DNA of 64,000 bases, taken from NCBI RefSeq assembly GCF_947487575.1, contig NZ_CANKXG010000009.1, positions 1 to 64,000 on the forward strand. Reading direction: 5' to 3'. Of the stretch, positions 26,182 to 33,249 are shown in pieces. The first letter of the stretch is position 1, and each line of letters starts with the position of its first letter. Made by a program: the position numbers and the translations under genes. The notes under the pieces were generated by a model that was given only the letters and a program-made list of their open reading frames with translations, ran no database searches and was not told the DNA's origin. The stretch comes from an uncultured Algibacter sp. (GTDB taxonomy: Bacteria > Bacteroidota > Bacteroidia > Flavobacteriales > Flavobacteriaceae).

Positions 26182-27638
26182 TGGGAATCGTTATATCGCA
26201 ATCCTTTAAAAACATAATTTCCACCTATTTAGGGTTTTTAATTGGAGCCATTAATACCTTATTCTTATACACTGAGTTTTTAAGCGATGAATATTATGGA
26301 ATGGTGGGCTACATGCTATCACTAGCATATGTTATTATGCCGCTAATGGCTTTTGGTATGCACAATACTTTGGTGAAATTCTATTCAACTTTTAAGACAA
26401 GAATTTGCTTAAATAGTTTTTTAACGCTTATGTTGGTGTTGCCTATATGTGTTATACTTCCTTTAATTTTAATTACTTATGTGAGTTATGATACTATTGT
26501 AAGCTTTTTATCAAAGAAAAACGAAATCATAAAAGATTATTTGTGGCATACGGTAATTATAGCGATTGCGTTGGCTTATTTTGAAGTATTTTTTGCTTGG
26601 GCAAAAGTGCAAATGCAAACGGTTTTTGGAAATTTCATGAAAGAAGTTTTTCATAGAGTGGGAGCTATGATTCTGCTGTTCTTATTACATTTTAAAGTAA
26701 TAAACATTGAACAATTTATGGCAGGATTTGTAGTGGTTTATGTAGTAAGGATGCTGGTTATGAATGTGTATGCTTTTAGTGTAAAACTTCCAGTGATTAT
26801 CTTTAAACGTGTGCCGAATTTACGTAATATTTTAAAATACTCTTTTTTAATCATAATAGCAGGGTCAATAGCTACGATTCTTTTAGATGTTGATAAAGTG
26901 ATGTTAGGGCATTATATTGATATTAAAGAGGTCGCTTATTATGGAGTCGCTATATACATTGCTTCAGTAATTGCGGTGCCTCAACGCGCTATGCATCAAA
27001 TATTATCACCATTATCGGCTAAATATTTAAATGAAAAAAATTTTAACGCCTTAGAAGATTTATACAAACGGAGTTCTCTAAATCTATTTGTAGTTGGAGG
27101 TTTTATATTCTTGTTGATTGTATTAAATATTAACCAACTTTATTATATAATTCCAGAAGAATTTAGCGGTGGTTTATTGGTAGTTTTTATGATAAGTTGT
27201 ACTAAGCTTTATGATAATGCTTTAGGAAGTAATAATGCTATTTTATTTAATAGTGATTATTATCGAATTGTGTTAGTGTTAGGTGTTTTTTTGGTTATTT
27301 TAATGGTTGTGTTAAATATTGTATTTATACCAATACTAGGAATTAACGGTGCTGGCATGGCTACCTTTACAGCTATTTTTTTGTATAACTCGATAAAATT
27401 ATTCTTTGTTTATAAAAAGTTTAAAATATTTCCTTTTACTCTAGCTACTTTAAAGATTGGTGTGCTTTTAATAGTTAGTATATTGTTGTTTTACTTTTGG
27501 GAATTTCCTTTTATGCCTATTATTAATATGGGCTTAAAGTCGATGTTAATTACTTTGCTGTATGCTTTTGTGGTATATCGATTTAACTTTTCTGAAGATA
27601 TTTCGCTTTTAATAAAAAAGTATTTAAAGTTAAAGTAA
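26181..27638 (+). CDS. polysaccharide flippase, Wzx/MATE-like
   Basis: A 485-residue integral membrane protein with about 14 hydrophobic helices, the size and layout of the MOP-superfamily exporters that flip undecaprenyl-linked glycans. The N-terminus ISQSFKNIISTYLGFLIGAINTLFLY and the Gly-rich GINGAGMATFTAIFLYN (about 395-411) are typical. It is translationally coupled to the preceding glycosyltransferase. With YfhO, the three could build and export a lipid-linked sugar for envelope glycosylation. The transported species is unknown. Confidence 0.85.
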   Translation: MGIVISQSFKNIISTYLGFLIGAINTLFLYTEFLSDEYYGMVGYMLSLAYVIMPLMAFGMHNTLVKFYSTFKTRICLNSFLTLMLVLPICVILPLILITYVSYDTIVSFLSKKNEIIKDYLWHTVIIAIALAYFEVFFAWAKVQMQTVFGNFMKEVFHRVGAMILLFLLHFKVINIEQFMAGFVVVYVVRMLVMNVYAFSVKLPVIIFKRVPNLRNILKYSFLIIIAGSIATILLDVDKVMLGHYIDIKEVAYYGVAIYIASVIAVPQRAMHQILSPLSAKYLNEKNFNALEDLYKRSSLNLFVVGGFIFLLIVLNINQLYYIIPEEFSGGLLVVFMISCTKLYDNALGSNNAILFNSDYYRIVLVLGVFLVILMVVLNIVFIPILGINGAGMATFTAIFLYNSIKLFFVYKKFKIFPFTLATLKIGVLLIVSILLFYFWEFPFMPIINMGLKSMLITLLYAFVVYRFNFSEDISLLIKKYLKLK

Positions 27639-27855
27639 TAGAGCTTTTTAAGTTAATTGAGTGTTGAGCGCAGTCGAAATATTATATAAGTTTTATGACT
27701 CCTGTTGTTTTCGAATTACTTGGTAGGCTAACTTATTTCAAAATAGATTCCTGCCTTCGCAGGAATGACAAGATTTTGTTGAAAACGAAAAACCCCACGA
27801 TGCTGCTTTGAGGCATACATTTCGTAGGGCTTTCCAAACTAACCAACCAAAATTT
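27639..27855. repeat. intergenic patch of dispersed repeat fragments
   Basis: The patch contains GTTGAGCGCAGTCGAAAT near 27662-27680 and the hairpin ATTCCTGC-CTTC-GCAGGAAT (27747-27766) followed by GACA. Both look like short dispersed palindromic repeats seen in many flavobacterial spacers, though I cannot count copies from one window. No gene is visible. Confidence 0.45.
27788..27832 (-). terminator. probable terminator of the basic-tail secreted protein gene
   Basis: AAAACCCCACGA and TCGTAGGGCTTT pair imperfectly around a loop of about 20 bases that itself contains GCTT/AGGC-like pairing. On the minus strand it ends in a T-run just after the stop codon region. Confidence 0.45.
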
Positions 27856-29085
27856 TTACGATCGTTTTCTCTGTATTGTCGACCTTTTATTGTTGCTAGA
27901 ATTACCTCTGCTTTTTATTGCCCTTGACGTTCTTTGTGTAGACTTAGAAACTGTACGTTTTTGCGTTGTTCTAGGTTTGTTTACCGTTCTGCGTTGAGCT
28001 ACTTGGGTATTTCTAGTATTATTATTACTTCTTTTATATGTACGAGTATTTGTGCTTTTTGGTTTTTGAACCGTTCTAGTTTTTTGTTCACGTTTTACCG
28101 TATTAGCTCTTGTACTCGTTCTATTGTTACTTCTATCAACGTTATCTCTAGTTCTTCTAGTATTATTTACTTGAGAATTATTTCCAGAAGATGCTCTTCG
28201 TGTACTTGTAATTTCTCTATTAGTATTTCTGTTAACCGAACTATTATCGCGTCTGTTTGTTCTCTTTAAATCGTTATTGTTTCTAGAGTTCCTATTTACA
28301 GTATTGTTATTTCGTCTTGTTACTGTGTTATTGCTCGCAACACTTCTTCTAGAGTTTGCACTTCTATTAATTTGAGTAACGTTTCTTTTGCTTCTATTTA
28401 CAGTAGCATAACTTCTGTTTCTAGAAATTTTATTACCTCTTCTGCTAGCAATAGCAGTTCTAGGTCTGTAATTGTTTTGAAACCCTCTGTGGTATGTGTA
28501 ACGCACAGGGTTGTAAAACTGTCTGTACGGCCTATTGTAAACAACACAGTAATCGTATGCTGGGATGCTGTAATATCTGTGCCATGGTCTGTAAACATAA
28601 CCTCTGTTAAACACATTTATAAATCCAGTATAGTGCGAGTATACATTGTTTCTGTAAAATACATTTAAGCCTCCAATACGGTTTATGTAACCAAAGTTGT
28701 TGTAATGTATATTTACGTTTCCAGCTTGACTAATACGCCCGTAGTAGTCATAATAGATAGGAATATTTTCTATTTGAATAATAGCTCCGAACTCGTCGTA
28801 TTGTACGTAAGCATTATAATCGTAACCTGAGTTAAAACTAATATTTACGTTTCGTGTGTTGATATTAACGCCAAAGCGCGAATTGTTTCTAATAAGGTTA
28901 AAATCGAATTGTCCATCTCTAAACACCGAAAACTCAACACCATCTACATTAAATATAAAAGAGTTTCCATAACCTCCATAATAAGTTGATGCTGTGTTTG
29001 CATTTGCTTCAATATTGGTTGTGCTTGCGTTAACAGTAAATCCGGTTAGAACTAAACCTGCTAATAAGAATATAAACTTTTTCAT
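27856..29085 (-). CDS. secreted protein with very basic, low-complexity C-terminal half
   Basis: A 409-residue exported protein with a signal peptide ending TGFTVNA. Residues about 40-215 are rich in Tyr, Asn and Phe and contain GVEFSVFRDGQFDFN and a repeat-like YYDYYGRISQAGNVNIHYNNFGYINRIGG. From about 210 to the end the protein is almost entirely Arg, Asn, Thr, Ser and Lys, surely disordered and strongly positive. The structured half is paralogous to 31082-31786 (GIEFLIFPDGSFDFN, YDRRGRLTRVGS). I know no functional family. A good sigma-54-type promoter lies upstream. Binding to polyanions such as extracellular DNA or acidic glycans is conceivable, but is a guess. Confidence 0.75.
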   Translation of the reverse strand: MKKFIFLLAGLVLTGFTVNASTTNIEANANTASTYYGGYGNSFIFNVDGVEFSVFRDGQFDFNLIRNNSRFGVNINTRNVNISFNSGYDYNAYVQYDEFGAIIQIENIPIYYDYYGRISQAGNVNIHYNNFGYINRIGGLNVFYRNNVYSHYTGFINVFNRGYVYRPWHRYYSIPAYDYCVVYNRPYRQFYNPVRYTYHRGFQNNYRPRTAIASRRGNKISRNRSYATVNRSKRNVTQINRSANSRRSVASNNTVTRRNNNTVNRNSRNNNDLKRTNRRDNSSVNRNTNREITSTRRASSGNNSQVNNTRRTRDNVDRSNNRTSTRANTVKREQKTRTVQKPKSTNTRTYKRSNNNTRNTQVAQRRTVNKPRTTQKRTVSKSTQRTSRAIKSRGNSSNNKRSTIQRKRS

Positions 29086-29119
29086 AATTGTAAATTTTTT
29101 GGGTTACTGTTTTAGTAAA

Positions 29120-29136
29120 TACAAACAGCGTGCCAA
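29120..29136 (-). promoter_or_regulatory. sigma-54-type promoter (-24/-12)
   Basis: The minus strand reads TTGGCACGCTGTTTGTA, matching the RpoN consensus YTGGCACG-N4-TTGCW except for T instead of C in the -12 box. It lies 35 bases upstream of the ATG. The 18-base block GCGTGCCAAAAAAATAGA (plus strand 29128-29145) recurs exactly upstream of the paralogous gene. Confidence 0.75.
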
Positions 29137-29280
29137 AAAAATAGAGTAGGGTTTAAGGGCTTGTAAATACTAGTAAAATAGTTAATAACTATTTTCAAGT
29201 TAAGTGGTTGTTACTTGATCTTATACGAAAAATAACCTATCGTGGTTTGACGTTGGATATAAAACATTAAAAAAACAGAT

Positions 29281-29329
29281 AGTTGAACTTTCAACTTGTT
29301 TTCATAAATTTGCATTAGTTGAACTTTCA
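29281..29329. promoter_or_regulatory. promoter and candidate operator of the MarR gene
   Basis: AGTTGAACTTTCA occurs twice, at 29281-29293 and 29317-29329, 36 bases apart in the same direction. The first copy is part of a palindrome, AGTTGAACTTTCAACT. Between them lies TAAATTTG (29305-29312), a perfect TAnnTTTG -7 box, 30 bases before the ATG. A MarR dimer bound to both copies would cover the promoter, so autoregulation is likely. Confidence 0.6.
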
Positions 29330-29341
29330 TCTAATTTTAAT

Positions 29342-29824
29342 ATGAATAAAGAAATATTACGAGAAATCGGAAAAATTTATAGAGGACTCAACTCATTTTC
29401 TGATTTTTTAATGAAATCTATAAATCTCGAAAAAGGACAATACCAATTCTTACTGCGTGTAAAAGAAAACCCCGGAATTAACCAACAGGATTTATCATCC
29501 ATTCTTTTAGTTGATAAAACAACCACAGCAAAAGCAATAAAAAAATTAGTTGCTAAGGGTTATGTAATTAAAAAAAATGAAAAAAAAGATAGACGTAACT
29601 TAAACCTACACCTAACCGAAAAAGGAAAACAAACTTGTATTCTACTTGACCAAGAAGAACAATATGCTACGAAGTTTTCGTTGAGTGAAATGAATAATTC
29701 TGAACAAGATAAAATTTTGAAGCAACTAAATATAATTAGTAAGAATGTTACTCAATTATATCAAGAATTTAAAAAAGATAATGAAGAGCATTTCATTAAT
29801 TTAATAAAAAAAGAAGAAATATGA
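29342..29824 (+). CDS. MarR family transcriptional regulator
   Basis: A 160-residue winged-helix regulator. The recognition region QQDLSSILLVDKTTTAKAIKKLVAKGYV and the beta-wing KNEKKDRRNLNLHLTEKG (about 46-98) are typical. Flanking N- and C-terminal helices would form the dimer interface. MarR proteins normally repress their own operon and release DNA on binding small phenolic or oxidising ligands. It overlaps the retropepsin-like gene by four bases (ATGA), and duplicated motifs flank its promoter. The pair lies between two paralogous secreted-protein genes on the other strand. Confidence 0.88.
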   Translation: MNKEILREIGKIYRGLNSFSDFLMKSINLEKGQYQFLLRVKENPGINQQDLSSILLVDKTTTAKAIKKLVAKGYVIKKNEKKDRRNLNLHLTEKGKQTCILLDQEEQYATKFSLSEMNNSEQDKILKQLNIISKNVTQLYQEFKKDNEEHFINLIKKEEI

Positions 29825-30747
29825 AATACATTGTATCATTATTATTAATTGCAACCTTTTTGAGTTGTTCTACTAAAAATAAATCACTTATTTTAACTAA
29901 AGCATCAAAGACTGTAAATAAAGCATTAAGTACATTTCCATTTGAATTAAGAGACGATAATCAATTATATATAAAAGTAAAAGTTAATGAAATTGATTCA
30001 TTAATATTTATTATAGACACTGGAGCGAGTTCGTATGTTGTAGTAGATAGTATAGCTCGAAATAAATTAAAATTAAAGTTTGATGGAGAAGATATAAATG
30101 TCGGTGCAACATCAACTTCTATAGTTAAATCAAGTTCAAATAATAAGATTGAAATTGGCAATATCAATATTAAAAATTTAACCCTGTATTCAATTCCATA
30201 TGAGAATGTTGATTTTGACGGGATTATAGGCTGTGAGTTTTTTATAAATTATGTAGTTAGTATAAATTATGATAGAGGAACAATTAAATTGTATGACCCA
30301 AAAACATTTAAATACAGTGGTAATAAGAGGAAAATAGAAGTTAAGATGGATGAAGGAGTGCCTCTAATAAAATCATCCTTTATGGTAAAAGATTCTTTAT
30401 TTAACGGTTGGTTTATGCTAGACACAGGAGCTGACGATAAAGTTTCATTTAATACCCCAGCAGTAAAAAAACTAAATCTGGAAGAGGAACTTAGAATAGT
30501 AGGTAGTTCAACAAGCAGGGATTCCAATGGAGAATTATACAAATCACCATTAGGATTAATTAAAGAAATAAAAATCAGCAACTATTCATTTTATAATGTA
30601 ATAGCAGCGTTATCAAATGCACAAGAAGGTTCACAAATAAGCGAAGAGTATGTCGGTGCATTTGGAAATGTAGTTTTAAATAAAATGAATATCATTTACG
30701 ATTTAGCAAATGATTGTTTGTATTTAGAACCAAAGTTTTTTCAATAA
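29821..30747 (+). CDS. lipoprotein with two retropepsin-like aspartic protease lobes
   Basis: A 308-residue protein with a lipobox ending TFLSC (Cys16), so probably a periplasmic or outer-membrane lipoprotein. Two aspartic-protease half-sites are present: IIDTGASSYVVVDS (Asp66) and FMLDTGADDKVSF (Asp201). FDGIIGCEFF follows the first, and VGAFGNVVLNK follows the second. Each matches one lobe of clan AA proteases, which need two DTG loops for one active site. Having both in one chain is pepsin-like rather than retroviral. It is translationally coupled to the MarR regulator, which therefore likely controls it. The substrate is unknown. Confidence 0.8.
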   Translation: MKYIVSLLLIATFLSCSTKNKSLILTKASKTVNKALSTFPFELRDDNQLYIKVKVNEIDSLIFIIDTGASSYVVVDSIARNKLKLKFDGEDINVGATSTSIVKSSSNNKIEIGNINIKNLTLYSIPYENVDFDGIIGCEFFINYVVSINYDRGTIKLYDPKTFKYSGNKRKIEVKMDEGVPLIKSSFMVKDSLFNGWFMLDTGADDKVSFNTPAVKKLNLEEELRIVGSSTSRDSNGELYKSPLGLIKEIKISNYSFYNVIAALSNAQEGSQISEEYVGAFGNVVLNKMNIIYDLANDCLYLEPKFFQ

Positions 30748-30773
30748 ACAACCATTAATAAAAATCTAAACTT

Positions 30774-30930
30774 TTGAAAATTTCAGTAAAAACATTTAAC
30801 GAACTCAGCATTAATGCACTACACATTATCGGTAAAAAAGGAGATGAAATTGTCCCATACACAAAATGCTTTGCGCCAGACAATTTACTTTAATGAAGCA
30901 ACAATCGGTCACGTCGTAGTTGTTTTTAAA
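30774..30930 (+). pseudogene. broken ElaA-like GNAT acetyltransferase fragment
   Basis: The frame from 30774 reads ISVKTFNELSINALHIIGKK, then GDEIVPYTKCFAPDNLL and a stop at 30891. Shifting frame by one just before that stop continues YFNEATIGHVVV. ElaA-type N-acetyltransferases begin with KTFNELT, then much later have ALHxxGY..(L/I)VAYTRLF, then GDYF..ASIGRVVV. This copy has lost about 35 internal residues after NELS, carries a frameshift and ends before the acetyl-CoA-binding part. It is a decayed remnant lying behind the retropepsin-like gene. Confidence 0.65.
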
Positions 30931-31022
30931 ATAAAAATTGTAAATTTAGCTAAGCAAAAACCCAAAAAGTAAGTACATTTTAATTACTTACTATTCTTAT
31001 ACTAGACGTTAAACGAACCGTA

Positions 31023-31059
31023 AAAAAACCTCAAAGCCATTACAGCTTCGAGGTTTTTT
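31023..31059. terminator. terminator downstream of the second paralogous secreted protein gene
   Basis: AAAAAACCTCAAAGC pairs with GCTTCGAGGTTTTTT (one mismatch) around a 7-base loop; T-runs occur on both sides. Confidence 0.75.
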
Positions 31060-31081
31060 ATTTCTAACTAATTTCAAAAAA

Positions 31082-31786
31082 TTATTTTTTGTTCTTTTTG
31101 TGTTTCTTTACTTTACCATTTTGTTTAAAATAGTAGTAGTTATCATCGTAAACACCATCATTACTATGCCAGTCGTTATTATAGTTGTTTTGGTATCCGT
31201 ACATGTTTTTTCGTGTATTTCTAAAATCGCAGTCTCTGTTAAAACGGTTTATTTGGCCTCGGGTTTTTACAATTTCTCCCCATTTGTTAAAATGAACTTT
31301 TAAACCCCCAACTTGCGATAAATCAGAATGTCTTCCTCTGTCATATCTCATGAATATAGAGCCTACACGAGTTAATCGACCTCTTCTGTCATAATTTAAA
31401 TATACATTACCAATTCGCCTTACGGCACCATCTCTATCACGAGATATTGAAACTCCTCTGTTTGTATAGCGATTTAAGGTATATTGAATATTTGAATTTG
31501 GCCCACGGTTGCTAACATTTACATTGCTTCGTCTTGAGTTTCTTCTATAATAGATATCGTCATCATAATTGTTATTTGTTTTGGTATTAAAATCGAAACT
31601 TCCGTCAGGAAAAATTAAAAACTCAATACCGCGCTCCATAAATATAATGGGTTGCGCAAAGCGATAATTTTTTTTCTTTTTTTCAAACTTTATTTTTGAG
31701 TTATGGCTGCTTAGCTCTGTTGCTGATGCAGTTGTTAATCCTATTAACAAACTTGCAAATACTAGTAATACTCTTCTCATAATCAT
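31082..31786 (-). CDS. secreted protein, paralogue of the basic-tail protein
   Basis: A 234-residue exported protein with a signal peptide ending TTASA. It shares with 27856-29085 the block GIEFLIFPDGSFDFN and a series of aromatic-Asp-x-x-Gly repeats (YLNYDRRGRLTRVGSIFMRYD, QVGGLKVHFNKWGEIV). It lacks the long disordered tail and ends instead in a short lysine-rich tail, VKKHKKNKK. It could start at the first or second ATG (two residues apart). The upstream region has the same sigma-54-type box as its paralogue. Function unknown; a sigma-54-regulated envelope or extracellular protein is all that can be said. Confidence 0.75.
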   Translation of the reverse strand: MIMRRVLLVFASLLIGLTTASATELSSHNSKIKFEKKKKNYRFAQPIIFMERGIEFLIFPDGSFDFNTKTNNNYDDDIYYRRNSRRSNVNVSNRGPNSNIQYTLNRYTNRGVSISRDRDGAVRRIGNVYLNYDRRGRLTRVGSIFMRYDRGRHSDLSQVGGLKVHFNKWGEIVKTRGQINRFNRDCDFRNTRKNMYGYQNNYNNDWHSNDGVYDDNYYYFKQNGKVKKHKKNKK

Positions 31787-31875
31787 ATAGGATTTAATTT
31801 AACATTTCGAAATTTTTAAGTCATCTTAAATTTTTGAGACTACAGTATTTCGAATTCTACTGTTGCTTAGCGTTT

Positions 31876-31892
31876 TTCAATATGCGTGCCAA
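31876..31892 (-). promoter_or_regulatory. sigma-54-type promoter (-24/-12)
   Basis: The minus strand reads TTGGCACGCATATTGAA, the same -24 box and 4-base spacing as upstream of the paralogue, with TTGAA as the -12 box. It is about 90 bases before the start codon. Confidence 0.7.
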
Positions 31893-32032
31893 AAAAATAG
31901 AAAACTATAGGTGTTAACGTAATATTAACAATGGTTTAAAAAATAAACAATTGATTTAAAGCTGGTTACGTTATTTTGTTAAATAATTTATTATTTATAA
32001 AATCCGTACTTTTATAACACCAATCATTTTAA

Positions 32033-33142
32033 ATGGAAAACAATAAAGAAACTTGCAAAAATTGCGAGAAACAGTTTAAGGAGGGTTTTAAGTTTTGTCC
32101 ATATTGTGGGCAGCAAGCCAAGGACGAGCTTACTGTTGGGGTATTGTTTTATAATACTATTAGCAATTATTTTTCTTTTGATGCACGGTTTTTTAAGAGC
32201 TTTTTCCCGTTATTATTTAAACCTGGATATTTAGCTAGTAAGTTTATAGAGGGTAAACGTTTGTTATATTTGCATCCTGCACAAATGTACTTGTTTATTG
32301 CTGTGGTGTTTTTCTTTTTGTTTTCGTTTATACAACGCAATCAAATAGAAAGTTTAGATGAGAACCTTTCAAAAACATTAAAAGCACCAGAAGCAGAAAA
32401 AATACTTGATAAAATAGAAGATTTGCATCTTAGAGATTCTTTAGAGGCTTTACAGCTGAAGTTGAAAAATAAAAAGGATTCTGTTGCGCGTACAGAATTA
32501 AGGCAAACTTTAAATGATAATAAGTATTTACATGGGTTTTCTGATATTGAAATAGATTCGATGGTTAATGCCGAGAATTTTAAAGAAAACGGAATGGTTA
32601 ATTTTGATTTTAGTACAACGGTTGTAGATTCTTTAATCGCTGCGGGAGCATCTGATGATGTTATTTATAAAGGCATGGGAATGGGAGAGGATGCCGGAAT
32701 GGTTAAAAGGCAAATGTTTAAACAGGCCTTGAAATTTTATAAATCCAGAAAGGGCGGGAGTATTCTACAGGCGTTTTATGATGCTATTCCTATTGCTATG
32801 TTTTTCTTGTTGCCAATATTCGCGTTTATTTTGAAGGTGTTATACCGAAAGCAAGGCTTGTATGCGCACCATTTGGTGTTTAGCTTTTATTATTTCTGTT
32901 TTTTGTTTACCGTTTTTAGTTTAATTATTGGTGTTAATTTTATTTTTGACATTCCAGACTGGATAGATTGGTTAATTGCGCTATCAACCTTTATTTATTT
33001 GTGTATTGCTTTAAAGCGATTTTATCAACAAGGCGCATTTAAAACCTTTTTAAAGGCTAGTATTACTTCGTTTTTGTTTTTAATTTTAGTGGCACCATTA
33101 GCGGTTGTTATCTTGGGGCTATTTGCTTTTATGTTTCATTAA
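32033..33142 (+). CDS. zinc-ribbon membrane protein, DUF3667-like
   Basis: A 369-residue protein. A zinc ribbon lies at the N-terminus (CKNCEKQFKEGFKFCPYCGQQ: Cys8, Cys11, Cys22, Cys25). LHPAQMYLFIAVVFFFLF is the first membrane helix. A soluble, charged segment with coiled-coil character spans about 105-240, and three to four more membrane helices follow to the end. The order zinc ribbon, VLFYNTISNYFSFDARFFKSFFPLLFKPG, then helix is the DUF3667 pattern as I remember it. The function is unknown. It stands alone, convergent with uvrA. Confidence 0.8.
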   Translation: MENNKETCKNCEKQFKEGFKFCPYCGQQAKDELTVGVLFYNTISNYFSFDARFFKSFFPLLFKPGYLASKFIEGKRLLYLHPAQMYLFIAVVFFFLFSFIQRNQIESLDENLSKTLKAPEAEKILDKIEDLHLRDSLEALQLKLKNKKDSVARTELRQTLNDNKYLHGFSDIEIDSMVNAENFKENGMVNFDFSTTVVDSLIAAGASDDVIYKGMGMGEDAGMVKRQMFKQALKFYKSRKGGSILQAFYDAIPIAMFFLLPIFAFILKVLYRKQGLYAHHLVFSFYYFCFLFTVFSLIIGVNFIFDIPDWIDWLIALSTFIYLCIALKRFYQQGAFKTFLKASITSFLFLILVAPLAVVILGLFAFMFH

Positions 33143-33179
33143 GATGTATTGCTAAGTTTAATGTGTGTTTGTTTGCGTT

Positions 33180-33216
33180 AGGGCTTGCAACGTAAAGCCC
33201 TTCCGATAGCTATCGG
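33180..33216. repeat. hairpin and dispersed palindrome between DUF3667 gene and uvrA
   Basis: AGGGCTT and AAGCCCT form a small hairpin (33180-33201). The perfect palindrome CCGATAGCTATCGG follows at 33203-33216. CCGATAGCTATCGG followed by GATTG is a motif I associate with dispersed flavobacterial repeats. Either may act as terminator for uvrA. Confidence 0.45.
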
Positions 33217-33249
33217 GATTGTGGTAACGCCCAAATAGTTTTAATTGTC

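Noticed and set aside
27998-28668. Plus-strand open frames opposite the Arg/Asn-rich tail
   Set aside because: Low-complexity shadows of the real minus-strand gene.
31008-31014. GTTAAAC as an integron attC core site
   Set aside because: No matching RYYYAAC partner at a suitable distance and no integrase gene; the heptamer is expected by chance in AT-rich DNA.
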